From Mycetocola sp. (lineage in GTDB: Bacteria > Actinomycetota > Actinomycetes > Actinomycetales > Microbacteriaceae): a stretch of 64,000 nucleotides of DNA. Each line of letters opens with the position of its first letter. Position 1 is the stretch's first letter. Position numbers and translations under genes: made by a program. Location of the stretch: assembly GCF_025464835.1 (NCBI RefSeq), contig NZ_JAODMP010000085.1, positions 1-64,000 of the forward strand, given 5' to 3'. The notes beneath the pieces were generated by a model, which was not told the DNA's origin, made no database searches, and worked only from the letters and a program-made list of their open reading frames with translations. Positions 49,754 to 58,739 of the stretch are shown piece by piece.

Positions 49754-49817
49754 TCGCGAGTTGCCCGGTTTCGCGGGTCATCCGGCCGTCGCACCCCTGA
49801 AAGCGGGCAACTCGCGA
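49754..49817. repeat. Imperfect inverted repeat (19-bp arms) in the acs/epimerase intergenic region
   Basis: TCGCGAGTTGCCCGGTTTC ... GAAAGCGGGCAACTCGCGA, 18/19 match. Confidence 0.85.
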
Positions 49818-49830
49818 GAGGATGGGCCCC

Positions 49831-50746
49831 ATGAGCGCGAAGAGTGTCCTTTTTCTGGGCGGCACAGGAGTCATCAGTTCGGCGGCGCGTTCCGTCCAGT
49901 GTCAAGACGCGCGAAGCCGACATCCGCGATCCGGAGTCGCTCGCCGCCGCGGTCGGCGGCCGTTCGTTCGACGTGGTGGCCGACTTCCTCAGCTTCACCC
50001 CCAACCAGTTGCACCTCGACGCCTTTCGGGGCCGCACCGGCCAGTACATTTTCATCAGTTCGGCCTCGGCGTACCAGACACCGCCGTCGCGACTGCCGGT
50101 CACCGAGTCGACTCCGCTCCGCAACCCGTTCTGGGAGTACTCGCGCAACAAGATCGCGTGCGAGGACGCGCTCGTCACCGAGTACCGCGAGACCGGCTAC
50201 CCGGTCACGATCGTGCGCCCGTCGCACACGTATGACAGCACCTCGGTCCCCACCCTCGGCGGCTGGACCGACATCGACCGGATGCGACGGGGTGCGCCGG
50301 TTGTCGTGCACGGCGACGGCAGCTCCCTGTGGACGATCACGCACACCCGCGACTTCGCTGTCGGTTTCGTCGGCCTGTTCGGTCATCCGGCCGCGCTGGG
50401 AGAGTCGTTCCACATCACCGGGAATGAAGCACCGACCTGGGATGCGATCTACCGAGCTCTGGGCACTGCCGCCGGCGTGGAGCCGGTACTCGCCCACGTG
50501 ACGAGCGACCTGATCGCGGCGGCGGTCCCCGAGCTCGGTCCTGGGCTACTCGGCGACAAGAGCCACACGATGGTTTTCGACAACAGCAAGCTCACCGCGA
50601 TCGTTCCGGACTTCGCCCAGCACACGGTCTTCGCCGAGGGCGCGCATGAGATTGTGGACTGGTACGACGCCGACCCGACACGACAGACGGCCGACCCGAA
50701 GCTGGACGCCCTGTTCGACCGGCTGGTCGAGATTCACGGCGCCTGA
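49831..50746 (+). pseudogene. NAD-dependent epimerase/reductase, disrupted near the N-terminus
   Basis: Frame 1 gives MSAKSVLFLGGTGVISSA; the rest (VKTREADIRDPESLAAAVGGRSFDVVADFLSF...) is in frame 2, with about 20-35 residues of the Rossmann fold missing. Confidence 0.75.
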
Positions 50747-50753
50747 GCGCTCA

Positions 50754-50870
50754 GCGCACGCGCGGCTGCCTCACGCCGTGGGTCGCGAGGATCACGACGA
50801 CGGCGACGGCGACACCGACAACGGTTTCACGGCCTCGGTCGAGAACGAGCGGCGGGACGGGAACCGGGCA
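50754..50870 (-). pseudogene. Possible C-terminal remnant of a membrane protein
   Basis: Minus-strand PPLVLDRGRETVVGVAVAVVVILATHGVRQPRVR-stop, no upstream start or body. Confidence 0.35.
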
Positions 50871-50877
50871 CAGGCGA

Positions 50878-51948
50878 TCAGGCCGAAAGTTCGGAGCGAA
50901 TCCCGGCGACGAACGCGTCGATGTCGGCCTCTGTCGTATCGAACGATGCCATCCAGCGGACCTCGCTCTTCGACGCGTCCCAGTCGTAGAAGTGGAACGT
51001 CTCGCGCAACCGGTTCGCCGCATCCGTCGGCAGCACGGCGAACACCGCGTTGGACTGGGTGGGCTGGCTGAAACTCAGGCCGCTCACCGCGCCGGACGCC
51101 ACGAGCTCGTCGAGCGATGACCGCAGCCGCCCGGCCATCGCATTGGCGTGCGAAGCCGAGCGGAGCCACAGGTCCCCGTCCAGCAGGGCGATGAGCTGCG
51201 CGGAGACGAAGCGCAGTTTCGACGCGAGCTGCATGTTCAGCTTGCGCAGGAAGATGAGACCGTCGGATGCCGCCGGGTTGAGCACGACGACCGCCTCACC
51301 GAACAGCAGCCCGTTCTTGGTGCCGCCGAAGGAGAGCACGTCGACGCCCGCGTCGGTGGTGAAGTCCCGGAACGGAACGCCGAGCGCTGCTGCAGCGTTC
51401 GACAGCCGGGCGCCGTCCATGTGCAGTTTCATGCCGTGGGAGTGGGCGTGATCGGCGATCGCCCGGACTTCGTCGACCGTGTACAGGGTGCCGAGCTCGG
51501 TGGACTGGGTGATCGACACGACAAGCGGCTGCGCGCGGTGCTCGTCGCCCCAGCCCCACGCCTCGCGGTCGATGAGTTCTGGCGTGAGCTTGCCGTCAGG
51601 CGCATCCACGGTCAGCAGCTTCATTCCGCCGACCCGCTCAGGGGCGCCGTTCTCGTCGACGTTGATGTGGGCGGTGGACGCCGCGATCACCGCTCCCCAG
51701 CGCGGCAGCATCGACTGCAGGCCGATGACGTTGGCGCCGGTGCCGTTGAAGACGGGGAACACCTGCACGCCGTCGCCGAAGTGCCGGGCGAACACCTCCT
51801 GAAGTCTCGCGGTGTAGACGTCGGCACCGTAAGACACCTGGTGCCCGCCGTTGGCGGCGCCGATCGCCTCGAGCACCTCGGGGTGGACTCCGGCGTAGTT
51901 GTCGCTTGCGAAGCCGCGGGAATCGGGGTCATGCAGGATTTCGGTCAC
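50878..51948 (-). CDS. Low-specificity L-threonine aldolase / beta-eliminating lyase
   Basis: FASDNYAGVHPEVLEAIGAANGGHQVSYGADVYTARLQEVFARHFG...MHMDGARLSNAAAALG; SFGGTKNGLLFGEAVV. Confidence 0.92.
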   Translation of the reverse strand: MTEILHDPDSRGFASDNYAGVHPEVLEAIGAANGGHQVSYGADVYTARLQEVFARHFGDGVQVFPVFNGTGANVIGLQSMLPRWGAVIAASTAHINVDENGAPERVGGMKLLTVDAPDGKLTPELIDREAWGWGDEHRAQPLVVSITQSTELGTLYTVDEVRAIADHAHSHGMKLHMDGARLSNAAAALGVPFRDFTTDAGVDVLSFGGTKNGLLFGEAVVVLNPAASDGLIFLRKLNMQLASKLRFVSAQLIALLDGDLWLRSASHANAMAGRLRSSLDELVASGAVSGLSFSQPTQSNAVFAVLPTDAANRLRETFHFYDWDASKSEVRWMASFDTTEADIDAFVAGIRSELSA

Positions 51949-52039
51949 ACCCTAGTCTCGTTCATCAGGCGCTGCTGTGCCGCACCAGATTCCTCGGGCC
52001 GCAACACTGCCGGGCGGGAACCGTGCCTGCGTGGCGAGT

Positions 52040-52586
52040 TCAGCCGCTGAAGAGCTCGTCGTACTTCTCCTGAAGCGCATCCCAGCCGTGCAGTTGGGCG
52101 TCCTCGCCGACTATCCGGGGCACGTCGAGGCCGCTGGCGACACCGTCGAGCGCGGTGAGGCACAGGTGCCAGCCGGCCGCGTAACTGGAGGCGTTGGCCC
52201 GGTCGTCGAACGTGTGGCTGAGCCGCACGATGGTGGCGGATGCCGTCGGCGCCAGTTCGATGTCGATCGCGTCCCCTCCCCAGACGAGCGACAGCATCCG
52301 CTGAGGGGCGACTGTCACCACGGTCCCGATCGACTCGTCTGGGTTCTCCGCTTCGTCGGCGGACTCCTCTCTGCCCGCTTCGGGGAGGGCGACGGACCCG
52401 GTCTCCGTGAGGTCCCGGTCGGGGTCGAACGGCGCCCACCGGCTGACCTGGTCCCGTTGGGTGAGTGCTGACCAGATCTCCTGCGGAGCGTTCGGCAGCG
52501 TCCGTTCGAGCACGAGGAGCCACCGGGAACCGAGATTGCTCAGTTGCGCCTCGATCGGATGCTGCGGGAGTAGCGACGCCGACATG
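52040..52586 (-). CDS. SRPBCC (AHSA1-like) domain protein
   Basis: WLLVLERTLPNAPQEIWSALTQRDQVSRWAPFDPDRDLTETGSV. Confidence 0.83.
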
Positions 52587-52650
52587 AAACGCTCCTTTGC
52601 CTGAGGGGTTCCAGTCTGGTCGGCATCGCCGCTGCCGTCCAGCGCTGGGC

Positions 52651-53760
52651 TCAGCTGGTCAGCGCCTCCCGCCACTTCACCCTCGCGCCCATCTTCAGCA
52701 GCGAATTCTGGTAGATCCGCGACGCCAGCCAGATGGTGCCTGCGGTGGTCACGGCCAGGATGGCGAGCGAGACGAGCGGCTCCCACCAGGCGGCGGTTCC
52801 GAGGAAGAGGCGCACGGGCATGCCGACCGGGGCGGAGAACGGAACGTACGACATGATCGTCAGCACCAGGGGGTTGGCGTTGAAAAACACGACAGCGAAG
52901 TACGGCAGCATCACGAGCATCGTCACCGGGGTGGTGGTTGAGCTGATGTCTTCCTGACGGGAGACCATCGACGCGGTCGCCGCGAAGAGCGAGGCGAGCA
53001 GGACGAAACCGATGGCGAAGAACACGACGAACCAGACGATCGGCATTCCGAGCCCGGTGAGGAGGTCCGTCTGCCCGAGGATCGTCAGCCCGATGATCGA
53101 CAACACCGCGGTGAGCGCGATCTGACCGAACGCGAGGATCGAATTGCCCAGGACCTTGCCTGCGAGAAGCGCCTGCACTGGGATGGCGGACATGAGGATC
53201 TCGACCACGCGGGTCTGCTTCTCCTCGACGACGTTCTGGGCGATGGTCGAGCCGAAGGTCATCGCTGACATGAAAAAGACGATCCCGAAGCCGAGCGAGA
53301 CCAGGTAGGTGATGAACGGATTCGTCGGGCTCTCGTCGAGCAGCGTCACTGGAGGGGACACACTCAACTGGCTGACCAGCGCAGCAGGAACCTCGCTGTC
53401 GGCGAGAATTCCGATACCGAGCGGCGTCGAACCGTCTGGCACGATCGCGGCATCGACGGTGCCGTCGCGCACCAGCTCGGTGGCCGCCTCCACGCTCGCG
53501 ACCTCGGTCACGTCCAGGCGGCCGCCGTTGCCGATCGACTGCCCAGCTGCGCCCACAACAGCGACCGGCGTCGTGTCGTTGCTGCTGTTCTGCGCGGTGA
53601 AGCCGCCGATGAGGATCGACGCGAGCACGAGAAGAAGCAGGATGCCGGTGGAGATCAGGAAGACCCTGCTCCGCAACCGCATCGTGATCTCGCGTTCGGC
53701 GACGAGCCAGGTGCTTTGGGCGAAGCGCGGGGCCTGGGGTCGGATGGTCGATGTGCTCAT
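52651..53760 (-). CDS. ABC transporter permease (NatB-like)
   Basis: TWLVAEREITMRLRSRVFLISTGILLLLVLASI...NVVEEKQTRVVEILMSAIPVQALLAGKVLGNSI. Confidence 0.88.
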   Translation of the reverse strand: MSTSTIRPQAPRFAQSTWLVAEREITMRLRSRVFLISTGILLLLVLASILIGGFTAQNSSNDTTPVAVVGAAGQSIGNGGRLDVTEVASVEAATELVRDGTVDAAIVPDGSTPLGIGILADSEVPAALVSQLSVSPPVTLLDESPTNPFITYLVSLGFGIVFFMSAMTFGSTIAQNVVEEKQTRVVEILMSAIPVQALLAGKVLGNSILAFGQIALTAVLSIIGLTILGQTDLLTGLGMPIVWFVVFFAIGFVLLASLFAATASMVSRQEDISSTTTPVTMLVMLPYFAVVFFNANPLVLTIMSYVPFSAPVGMPVRLFLGTAAWWEPLVSLAILAVTTAGTIWLASRIYQNSLLKMGARVKWREALTS

Positions 53761-54641
53761 CGGATGACCTCTCGGAAGATCTGGGCGAGTGACGGATGCC
53801 GGGGGGCGAAGGTGGCGACGTCGCCACGGCCTATGGCGTCCCGGAGAACCGCCTGTGCGGTCGACTCGGCGTCGACATCGAAGAGGGCATAGCTGCCGTC
53901 GAAGTCGACAACACTGACCCCGGGGACCGAACGCAACCAGCCGGCATCCCCGCTGGAGATGAGCTCATACCGCAGCGTGGAGTGGCTGGCGCGGAGTGCC
54001 TCACGGGACCCGTTCGCGCGGATCGACCCGTTGGCGATGATGACGAGGTCGTCGCAGAGGCGTTCGACGATGTCGAGCTGGTGTGAAGAGAACAGCACGG
54101 GGGTGCCGGCGAGTGCGCGGTCCTTCAGCACACCGACCACGACGTCGACGGCGAGCGGGTCGAGACCGGAGAACGGTTCGTCGAGGATGAGCACATCCGG
54201 GTCGTGGACGAGAGCGGCGGCGATCTGGGCCCGCTGCTGGTTGCCGAGGGAGAGGCTCTCCACCGTCGAACCGGCGCGCTCGCCGAGTCCGAGCTGTTCG
54301 AGCAGGTTTCCCGCGTTCCGCTTCGCGGCAGTGACGGACAGACCGTGCAGCCGGGCCAGGTAGACGAGTTGTTCCTCGACCTTCATCTTCGGGTACAGCC
54401 CGCGTTCCTCCGGCATGTAGCCGAAGCGTCTCCGGTCCTCGGGGGTGACTTTCGACCCACCAAGGGTGACGGTTCCGCTGTCCGAGGAGAGCACGCCGAG
54501 GATGATGCGCATGGTGGTCGTCTTGCCTGCCCCGTTGCCTCCGACGAAACCCGTCATCCGGCCCGGAACGACATCGAAGCTGACGTCGGTGAGGACGCGG
54601 GCCGTTCCATAGTGCTTGTTGACGTCTCGAATCTCGAGCAT
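53757..54641 (-). CDS. ABC transporter ATP-binding protein
   Basis: MLEIRDVNKHYGTARVLTDVSFDV...GGNGAGKTTTMRIILGVL...LSLGNQQRAQIAAALVHDPDVLILDEPFSGLDP. Confidence 0.94.
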   Translation of the reverse strand: MLEIRDVNKHYGTARVLTDVSFDVVPGRMTGFVGGNGAGKTTTMRIILGVLSSDSGTVTLGGSKVTPEDRRRFGYMPEERGLYPKMKVEEQLVYLARLHGLSVTAAKRNAGNLLEQLGLGERAGSTVESLSLGNQQRAQIAAALVHDPDVLILDEPFSGLDPLAVDVVVGVLKDRALAGTPVLFSSHQLDIVERLCDDLVIIANGSIRANGSREALRASHSTLRYELISSGDAGWLRSVPGVSVVDFDGSYALFDVDAESTAQAVLRDAIGRGDVATFAPRHPSLAQIFREVIR

Positions 54642-54768
54642 GCTGCCTCCCTGTGTGACGCTGACTTCACGATACGACCGTGAAGCGGCCGGTGGCATCC
54701 GCACGCGGAGGGGTCTTTCAAGGCGCAGGGTCTGCGCCGCATGGGGGAGCCGGGCATACGCTGGGCTG

Positions 54769-55977
54769 GTGTCTCCCATCACCCCCATCCGCCGCGCGCT
54801 CTCCGCCGGGCCACGACGGACGCGACTGCCGCGCGACGTCGTGGTGCTCGGCGTCATCGCCTTTTTCGTGATGGTCGGATTCGGTGTGGTCGTGCCCGTT
54901 CTGCCTGTGTACGTGCGCAGTTTCGGCGTCGGCTACCTCGAGGTCGGTGCCGTCGTGTCAGCGTTCGCGCTCATGCGGTTCGTCGCCAGCCCGTTCTGCG
55001 GGCGACTGATCGACTGGCTGGGTGAGCGGGCTCTGCTCGCGATCGGTATCGGAATCGTCGCGGTGTCGAGTGCGCTTGTGGGGTTCGCCGGCAGTTATGT
55101 CGAGGTACTGCTGTTGCGCGGCGCCGGCGGAATCGGGTCGGCGATGTTCTCGGTCTCGGCGATGACCCTGCTTCTGCGGTCGACACCTGCTTCTTCCCGC
55201 GGTCGCTCGGTGAGTTTCTACCACGGCGGTTTCCTGCTCGGCGGGATGGCTGGCCCGGCGATCGGTGGCGTCCTGGCATCCGTGTCGCTGACCGCGCCGT
55301 TTTTCTTCTATGCGGGAACGCTCGCTGTCGCCGGTCTTGTCGGCCTCCTCCTGCTGCAACGGAAATCCGTGGACGTCGAGGACACCGCCGCTGGGCCGGT
55401 GGTCTCGTTGCGCACGGTGCTGCGCGATCCGCGGTTCCGGGCGGCCTGCCTGGCCAACTTCGCCAACGGGTGGACCTCGCTCGGCGTGCGGAGCGCCCTG
55501 ATCCCCGTGCTCGTCGTGGACGTGCTTGACGGGACGGCGGCGTGGACCGGTGTGGCGTTCGCGATCGCCGCGGTCGTGCAGACGATCACGCTCGGCCCCG
55601 CCGGCCGGTTCGTGGACACGGTCGGCCGCCGGCCGGCGATTTTTGGCGCTTATCTTGTGGCGGCCGGCACGATCCTCGCCATCTCGATCGCGCCGAACTT
55701 CGCGGTGCTCACGGTTCTGCTCTGCGTCTACGGTGTCGCAGCGGCATTCATGGGAACCGCCCCGGCGGCTGCTGTCGGCGACGCCACCGCAGGGGCTCGG
55801 GGTGGGCGTCCCGTCGCCCTGTTCTCCATGGCGAGTGACCTCGGTGCGATCGCAGGGCCGCTCGTCGCCGGCTGGCTCGTCGATGTGGCATCTTTCCCGG
55901 CCGCGCTCGGTGTGGCGGCCGTGTTTCTCATGATCGCGGCCCTGTCGGCGCTGCGGATGCCGCGCGAGCGTGCGTGA
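54769..55977 (+). CDS. MFS transporter
   Basis: GTG start VSPITPIRRALSAGPRRTRLPRDVVVLGVIAFFVMVGFGVVVPVLPVY; repeated hydrophobic segments. Confidence 0.9.
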   Translation: MSPITPIRRALSAGPRRTRLPRDVVVLGVIAFFVMVGFGVVVPVLPVYVRSFGVGYLEVGAVVSAFALMRFVASPFCGRLIDWLGERALLAIGIGIVAVSSALVGFAGSYVEVLLLRGAGGIGSAMFSVSAMTLLLRSTPASSRGRSVSFYHGGFLLGGMAGPAIGGVLASVSLTAPFFFYAGTLAVAGLVGLLLLQRKSVDVEDTAAGPVVSLRTVLRDPRFRAACLANFANGWTSLGVRSALIPVLVVDVLDGTAAWTGVAFAIAAVVQTITLGPAGRFVDTVGRRPAIFGAYLVAAGTILAISIAPNFAVLTVLLCVYGVAAAFMGTAPAAAVGDATAGARGGRPVALFSMASDLGAIAGPLVAGWLVDVASFPAALGVAAVFLMIAALSALRMPRERA

Positions 55978-56015
55978 CAGCGCCGCCTGGCGATCGGCCG
56001 GCAGGCCCGTGTTCC

Positions 56016-56090
56016 CAACTTCGGAGATTTCAGAGTGAAGGGGGATCTTCGGTCGGTTACGAGCTGATAGGGCGAAAATCTCCGAAGTTG
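56016..56090. repeat. MITE-like inverted repeat between convergent genes
   Basis: CAACTTCGGAGATTTC ... GAAAATCTCCGAAGTTG (16-17 bp arms, one indel). Confidence 0.85.
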
Positions 56091-56269
56091 CAAACAGTTC
56101 GACCGTGTCGGGCAGCTGGACGTCCATGCAGAGGACGTCTGGCGGGAGTTCCGCGGGTCAACGCTTCGGCGCCGGTGGCCGCCTCCCCGAGATGTTGCCG
56201 ATCAGTAGCTTTGGCACATGCCGTTCACCGCCGGCGATGAAGGTGCCGGCATCCGTCGTGAGGCGGACG

Positions 56270-56953
56270 TCACGTCGCATCGGGGTCGGCGGCCAGCGGA
56301 AGCCGCGACAAAGGCTCCGACGCCCCGTCAGCACCCCACAGGGCCGTCACCCCGGCCGCCAGCCGCGACTCCAGCCCGTCGAGCGCCCGCACCACGAAGA
56401 TGGTGGCGGATGCGGTCGGGGCCGATTTCTCGAAACCGTTCGCGATCGCGCGCACCCACGTCTCCGCCGCAGCCTTGGCGGCGGCATAGTTGGCACCGCC
56501 CGGCATCGGTTTATCCAGCGTCGTGGTGGAGACGATGGCGAGCCGGCCGGCATCAGATGCGTGCAGGTCCTCGACGAAGACGCGAGTGGTGTTGCGAAGC
56601 GTTGTGAACACGCGGGAATGAAGGAACTCCCAGTCCTCGTCCGTCTGGCCGGCAAAGCCACCGCCGCCGCGCCACCCGCCGACGAGGTGGATCAGCCCGT
56701 CGATCCGCCCGTGTTCCGCGTGGATGCGCTCACGCAACCCGATCACATCGTCGAACCGGGCGAGGTCGCAGACGTAGCCGATGGCATCCGGGACCTCAGC
56801 CGTTACCACGCGCAACCGTTCGGCGTTCGAGCCGACAGCGATCACGCGGGCGCCGTGAGCGGCGAGGTCACGGCCCACGGCGATGCCCGCAGCGCTGGTC
56901 GCGCCGGCGAGAAGCACGGTGCGACCAGCGACGGCCGGAGCGGGGTCAGTCAC
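56270..56953 (-). CDS. SDR family NAD(P)-dependent oxidoreductase
   Basis: VLLAGATSAAGIAVGRDLAAHGARVIAVG...NYAAAKAAAETW; overlaps upstream gene by 8 bp. Confidence 0.87.
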   Translation of the reverse strand: MTDPAPAVAGRTVLLAGATSAAGIAVGRDLAAHGARVIAVGSNAERLRVVTAEVPDAIGYVCDLARFDDVIGLRERIHAEHGRIDGLIHLVGGWRGGGGFAGQTDEDWEFLHSRVFTTLRNTTRVFVEDLHASDAGRLAIVSTTTLDKPMPGGANYAAAKAAAETWVRAIANGFEKSAPTASATIFVVRALDGLESRLAAGVTALWGADGASEPLSRLPLAADPDAT

Positions 56954-58361
56954 GACCGGTGATCCCCGCGGTGGACTCGATCACGTCGCGCAACTTCTTC
57001 GAGAGTGCCTCGTAGAACATGCTGAGCGGGAATTCGTCATCCATGACCAGATCGGTGTGCCCCTTCGGAGCACCGGTGAGGACGTCGTCGGCCAGGCCAC
57101 GCGCCCACGCCGAAGCGGGGTGAGGCTCGACCGTGCCAGAGACGAGTTCGTAGGCAGCGAGCCAGTGAGAAACCTTCGGCCGGTCGATGGATCGCCAGTA
57201 CAGCTCGTCGATCGCGTTGCCGAGAGCGACGACGACGTCAGGCACCTCAGCCCAGTCGATCGTCAGTGCCGTGTCGGTCCAGTGCAGAACGTGGTGCTGG
57301 TGCAGCCAGGCGAACAGCAGCTGGCCGCCGAGTCCGTCGTAGTTGCGCACCCGGCTTCCGGTCAGCGCGAACCGGAAGATCCGGTCGAAGATGACCGCGT
57401 ACTGCACAAGTTTCGCATGGGCGAGGATTTCGGTCTCAACGTCGGTGAGCTCCGCAGGGCTCTGCGCCGACAGGGTGCGTTCGAGTTTGACCGATTCCCG
57501 GAACGCCGTGAGGTCGCACCTCAGTTCCTCCAGGGAGTAGAGGAAGAACGGCATCCGCTGCTTGATCATGAACGGGTCGAACGGGAGGTCACCACGCATG
57601 TGCGTGCGGTCGTGGATCAGGTCCCACATGACGAAGGTTTCCTCGGCCAGCTCCTGGCTCTCGAGAAGAGCCTGCGCTTCGGCCGGCAACTCGAGCTTCG
57701 TGATCTCAGCGGCCGCTTCCACCACCCGGCGGAAACGTGCGGCCTCACGGTCGGCGAAGATCGCACCCCAGGTGAACGTCGGGATGGCGCGCATGGAGAC
57801 CGTCTCAGGGAACAGAACCGCTGAGTTGGTGTCGTACCCTGGAGTGAAATCGAGGAACCGGATCGGCACGAACAGCTTGTTCGAGTAGTCCCCGGCCTCC
57901 AGGTGCGCGATGAACTCCGGCCACACGACCTCGATCAGCACGGCTTCGACGAGTCGGTCGGTGGATCCGTTCTGCGTGTACATCGGGAACAGCACCAGGT
58001 GGGTGCGCCCGTCGGCGCGGTGTTCCTGCGGCTGGAACGCCATCAGCGAGTCGTAGAAGTCCGGAACGCCGAACCCGTCCCGTGCCCAGCGCTCGACATC
58101 GACGATGACAGCGTTGAGATAAGCGGCATCCCAGGGGAACAGCGGCGCCAGGTCGCGCACCGCACCGACAATCATCGCGACGTGCTCGCGTGCCATGCCG
58201 TGGGCATCCGGGTCCGGGATCGAACCGTCCTTGACCTGCAACGGGCGGATGCCGACGGCTGCGGCCTTGAGACGGAGCCAGGCCGGGTGGGTGCGGAGGG
58301 CACATGCGTCCTCGAGCACCTCGGGCTCGCCAACGATCACGTGTGCGTGAGATTCAGACAT
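56946..58361 (-). CDS. DUF6421-like protein of unknown function
   Basis: 471 aa: FVPIRFLDFTPGYDTNSAVLFPETVSMRAIPTFTWGAIFADREAARFRRVVEAAAEIT; resemblance recalled, not searched. Confidence 0.65.
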   Translation of the reverse strand: MSESHAHVIVGEPEVLEDACALRTHPAWLRLKAAAVGIRPLQVKDGSIPDPDAHGMAREHVAMIVGAVRDLAPLFPWDAAYLNAVIVDVERWARDGFGVPDFYDSLMAFQPQEHRADGRTHLVLFPMYTQNGSTDRLVEAVLIEVVWPEFIAHLEAGDYSNKLFVPIRFLDFTPGYDTNSAVLFPETVSMRAIPTFTWGAIFADREAARFRRVVEAAAEITKLELPAEAQALLESQELAEETFVMWDLIHDRTHMRGDLPFDPFMIKQRMPFFLYSLEELRCDLTAFRESVKLERTLSAQSPAELTDVETEILAHAKLVQYAVIFDRIFRFALTGSRVRNYDGLGGQLLFAWLHQHHVLHWTDTALTIDWAEVPDVVVALGNAIDELYWRSIDRPKVSHWLAAYELVSGTVEPHPASAWARGLADDVLTGAPKGHTDLVMDDEFPLSMFYEALSKKLRDVIESTAGITGRD

Positions 58362-58505
58362 AACAACCCTCCCGGCATCGATTCGAACAGTGTGAATCGA
58401 GCGTAGCCGGGGAGGGTCAGGCGTTTCTTTGACTCTTACGAAGGTTGGCTGCGCCTTTTGCGCAGGTCACGCAGGTTAACTGCGCGGGCCCGGAGCGCGG
58501 TCGGT

Positions 58506-58577
58506 TCGGCGCGGTTCTTCCAGACAGGGCCGGGAGAGTACGGCGAAGGTGACGTGTTTCCCGGAGTCGGGGCGACT
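58506..58577 (+). pseudogene. Fragment of an AlkD-like DNA alkylation repair gene
   Basis: Translation SARFFQTGPGEYGEGDVFPGVG matches the conserved AlkD N-terminal segment; no continuation in any frame. Confidence 0.6.
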
Positions 58578-58739
58578 GAGTTCCTCGATCAACCTCTCCG
58601 GTCGGTACAGCTGGCGACCCACGAGTCTGCGCTGGTTCACCCGATGCGGACCAGTACACGCGGTACGCCGGGTGTTTTCGTCCGGGACGGGTGACGTCGC
58701 GCGTGAAGCGACGGGTGCCGCGGGTCAGCGCCAGCGCGG

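Noticed and set aside
52040-53827. 595-aa minus-strand ORF as a single gene
   Set aside because: The N-terminal part is out of frame with the ABC permease gene; only the last part from MSASLLPQHP is a real SRPBCC protein.
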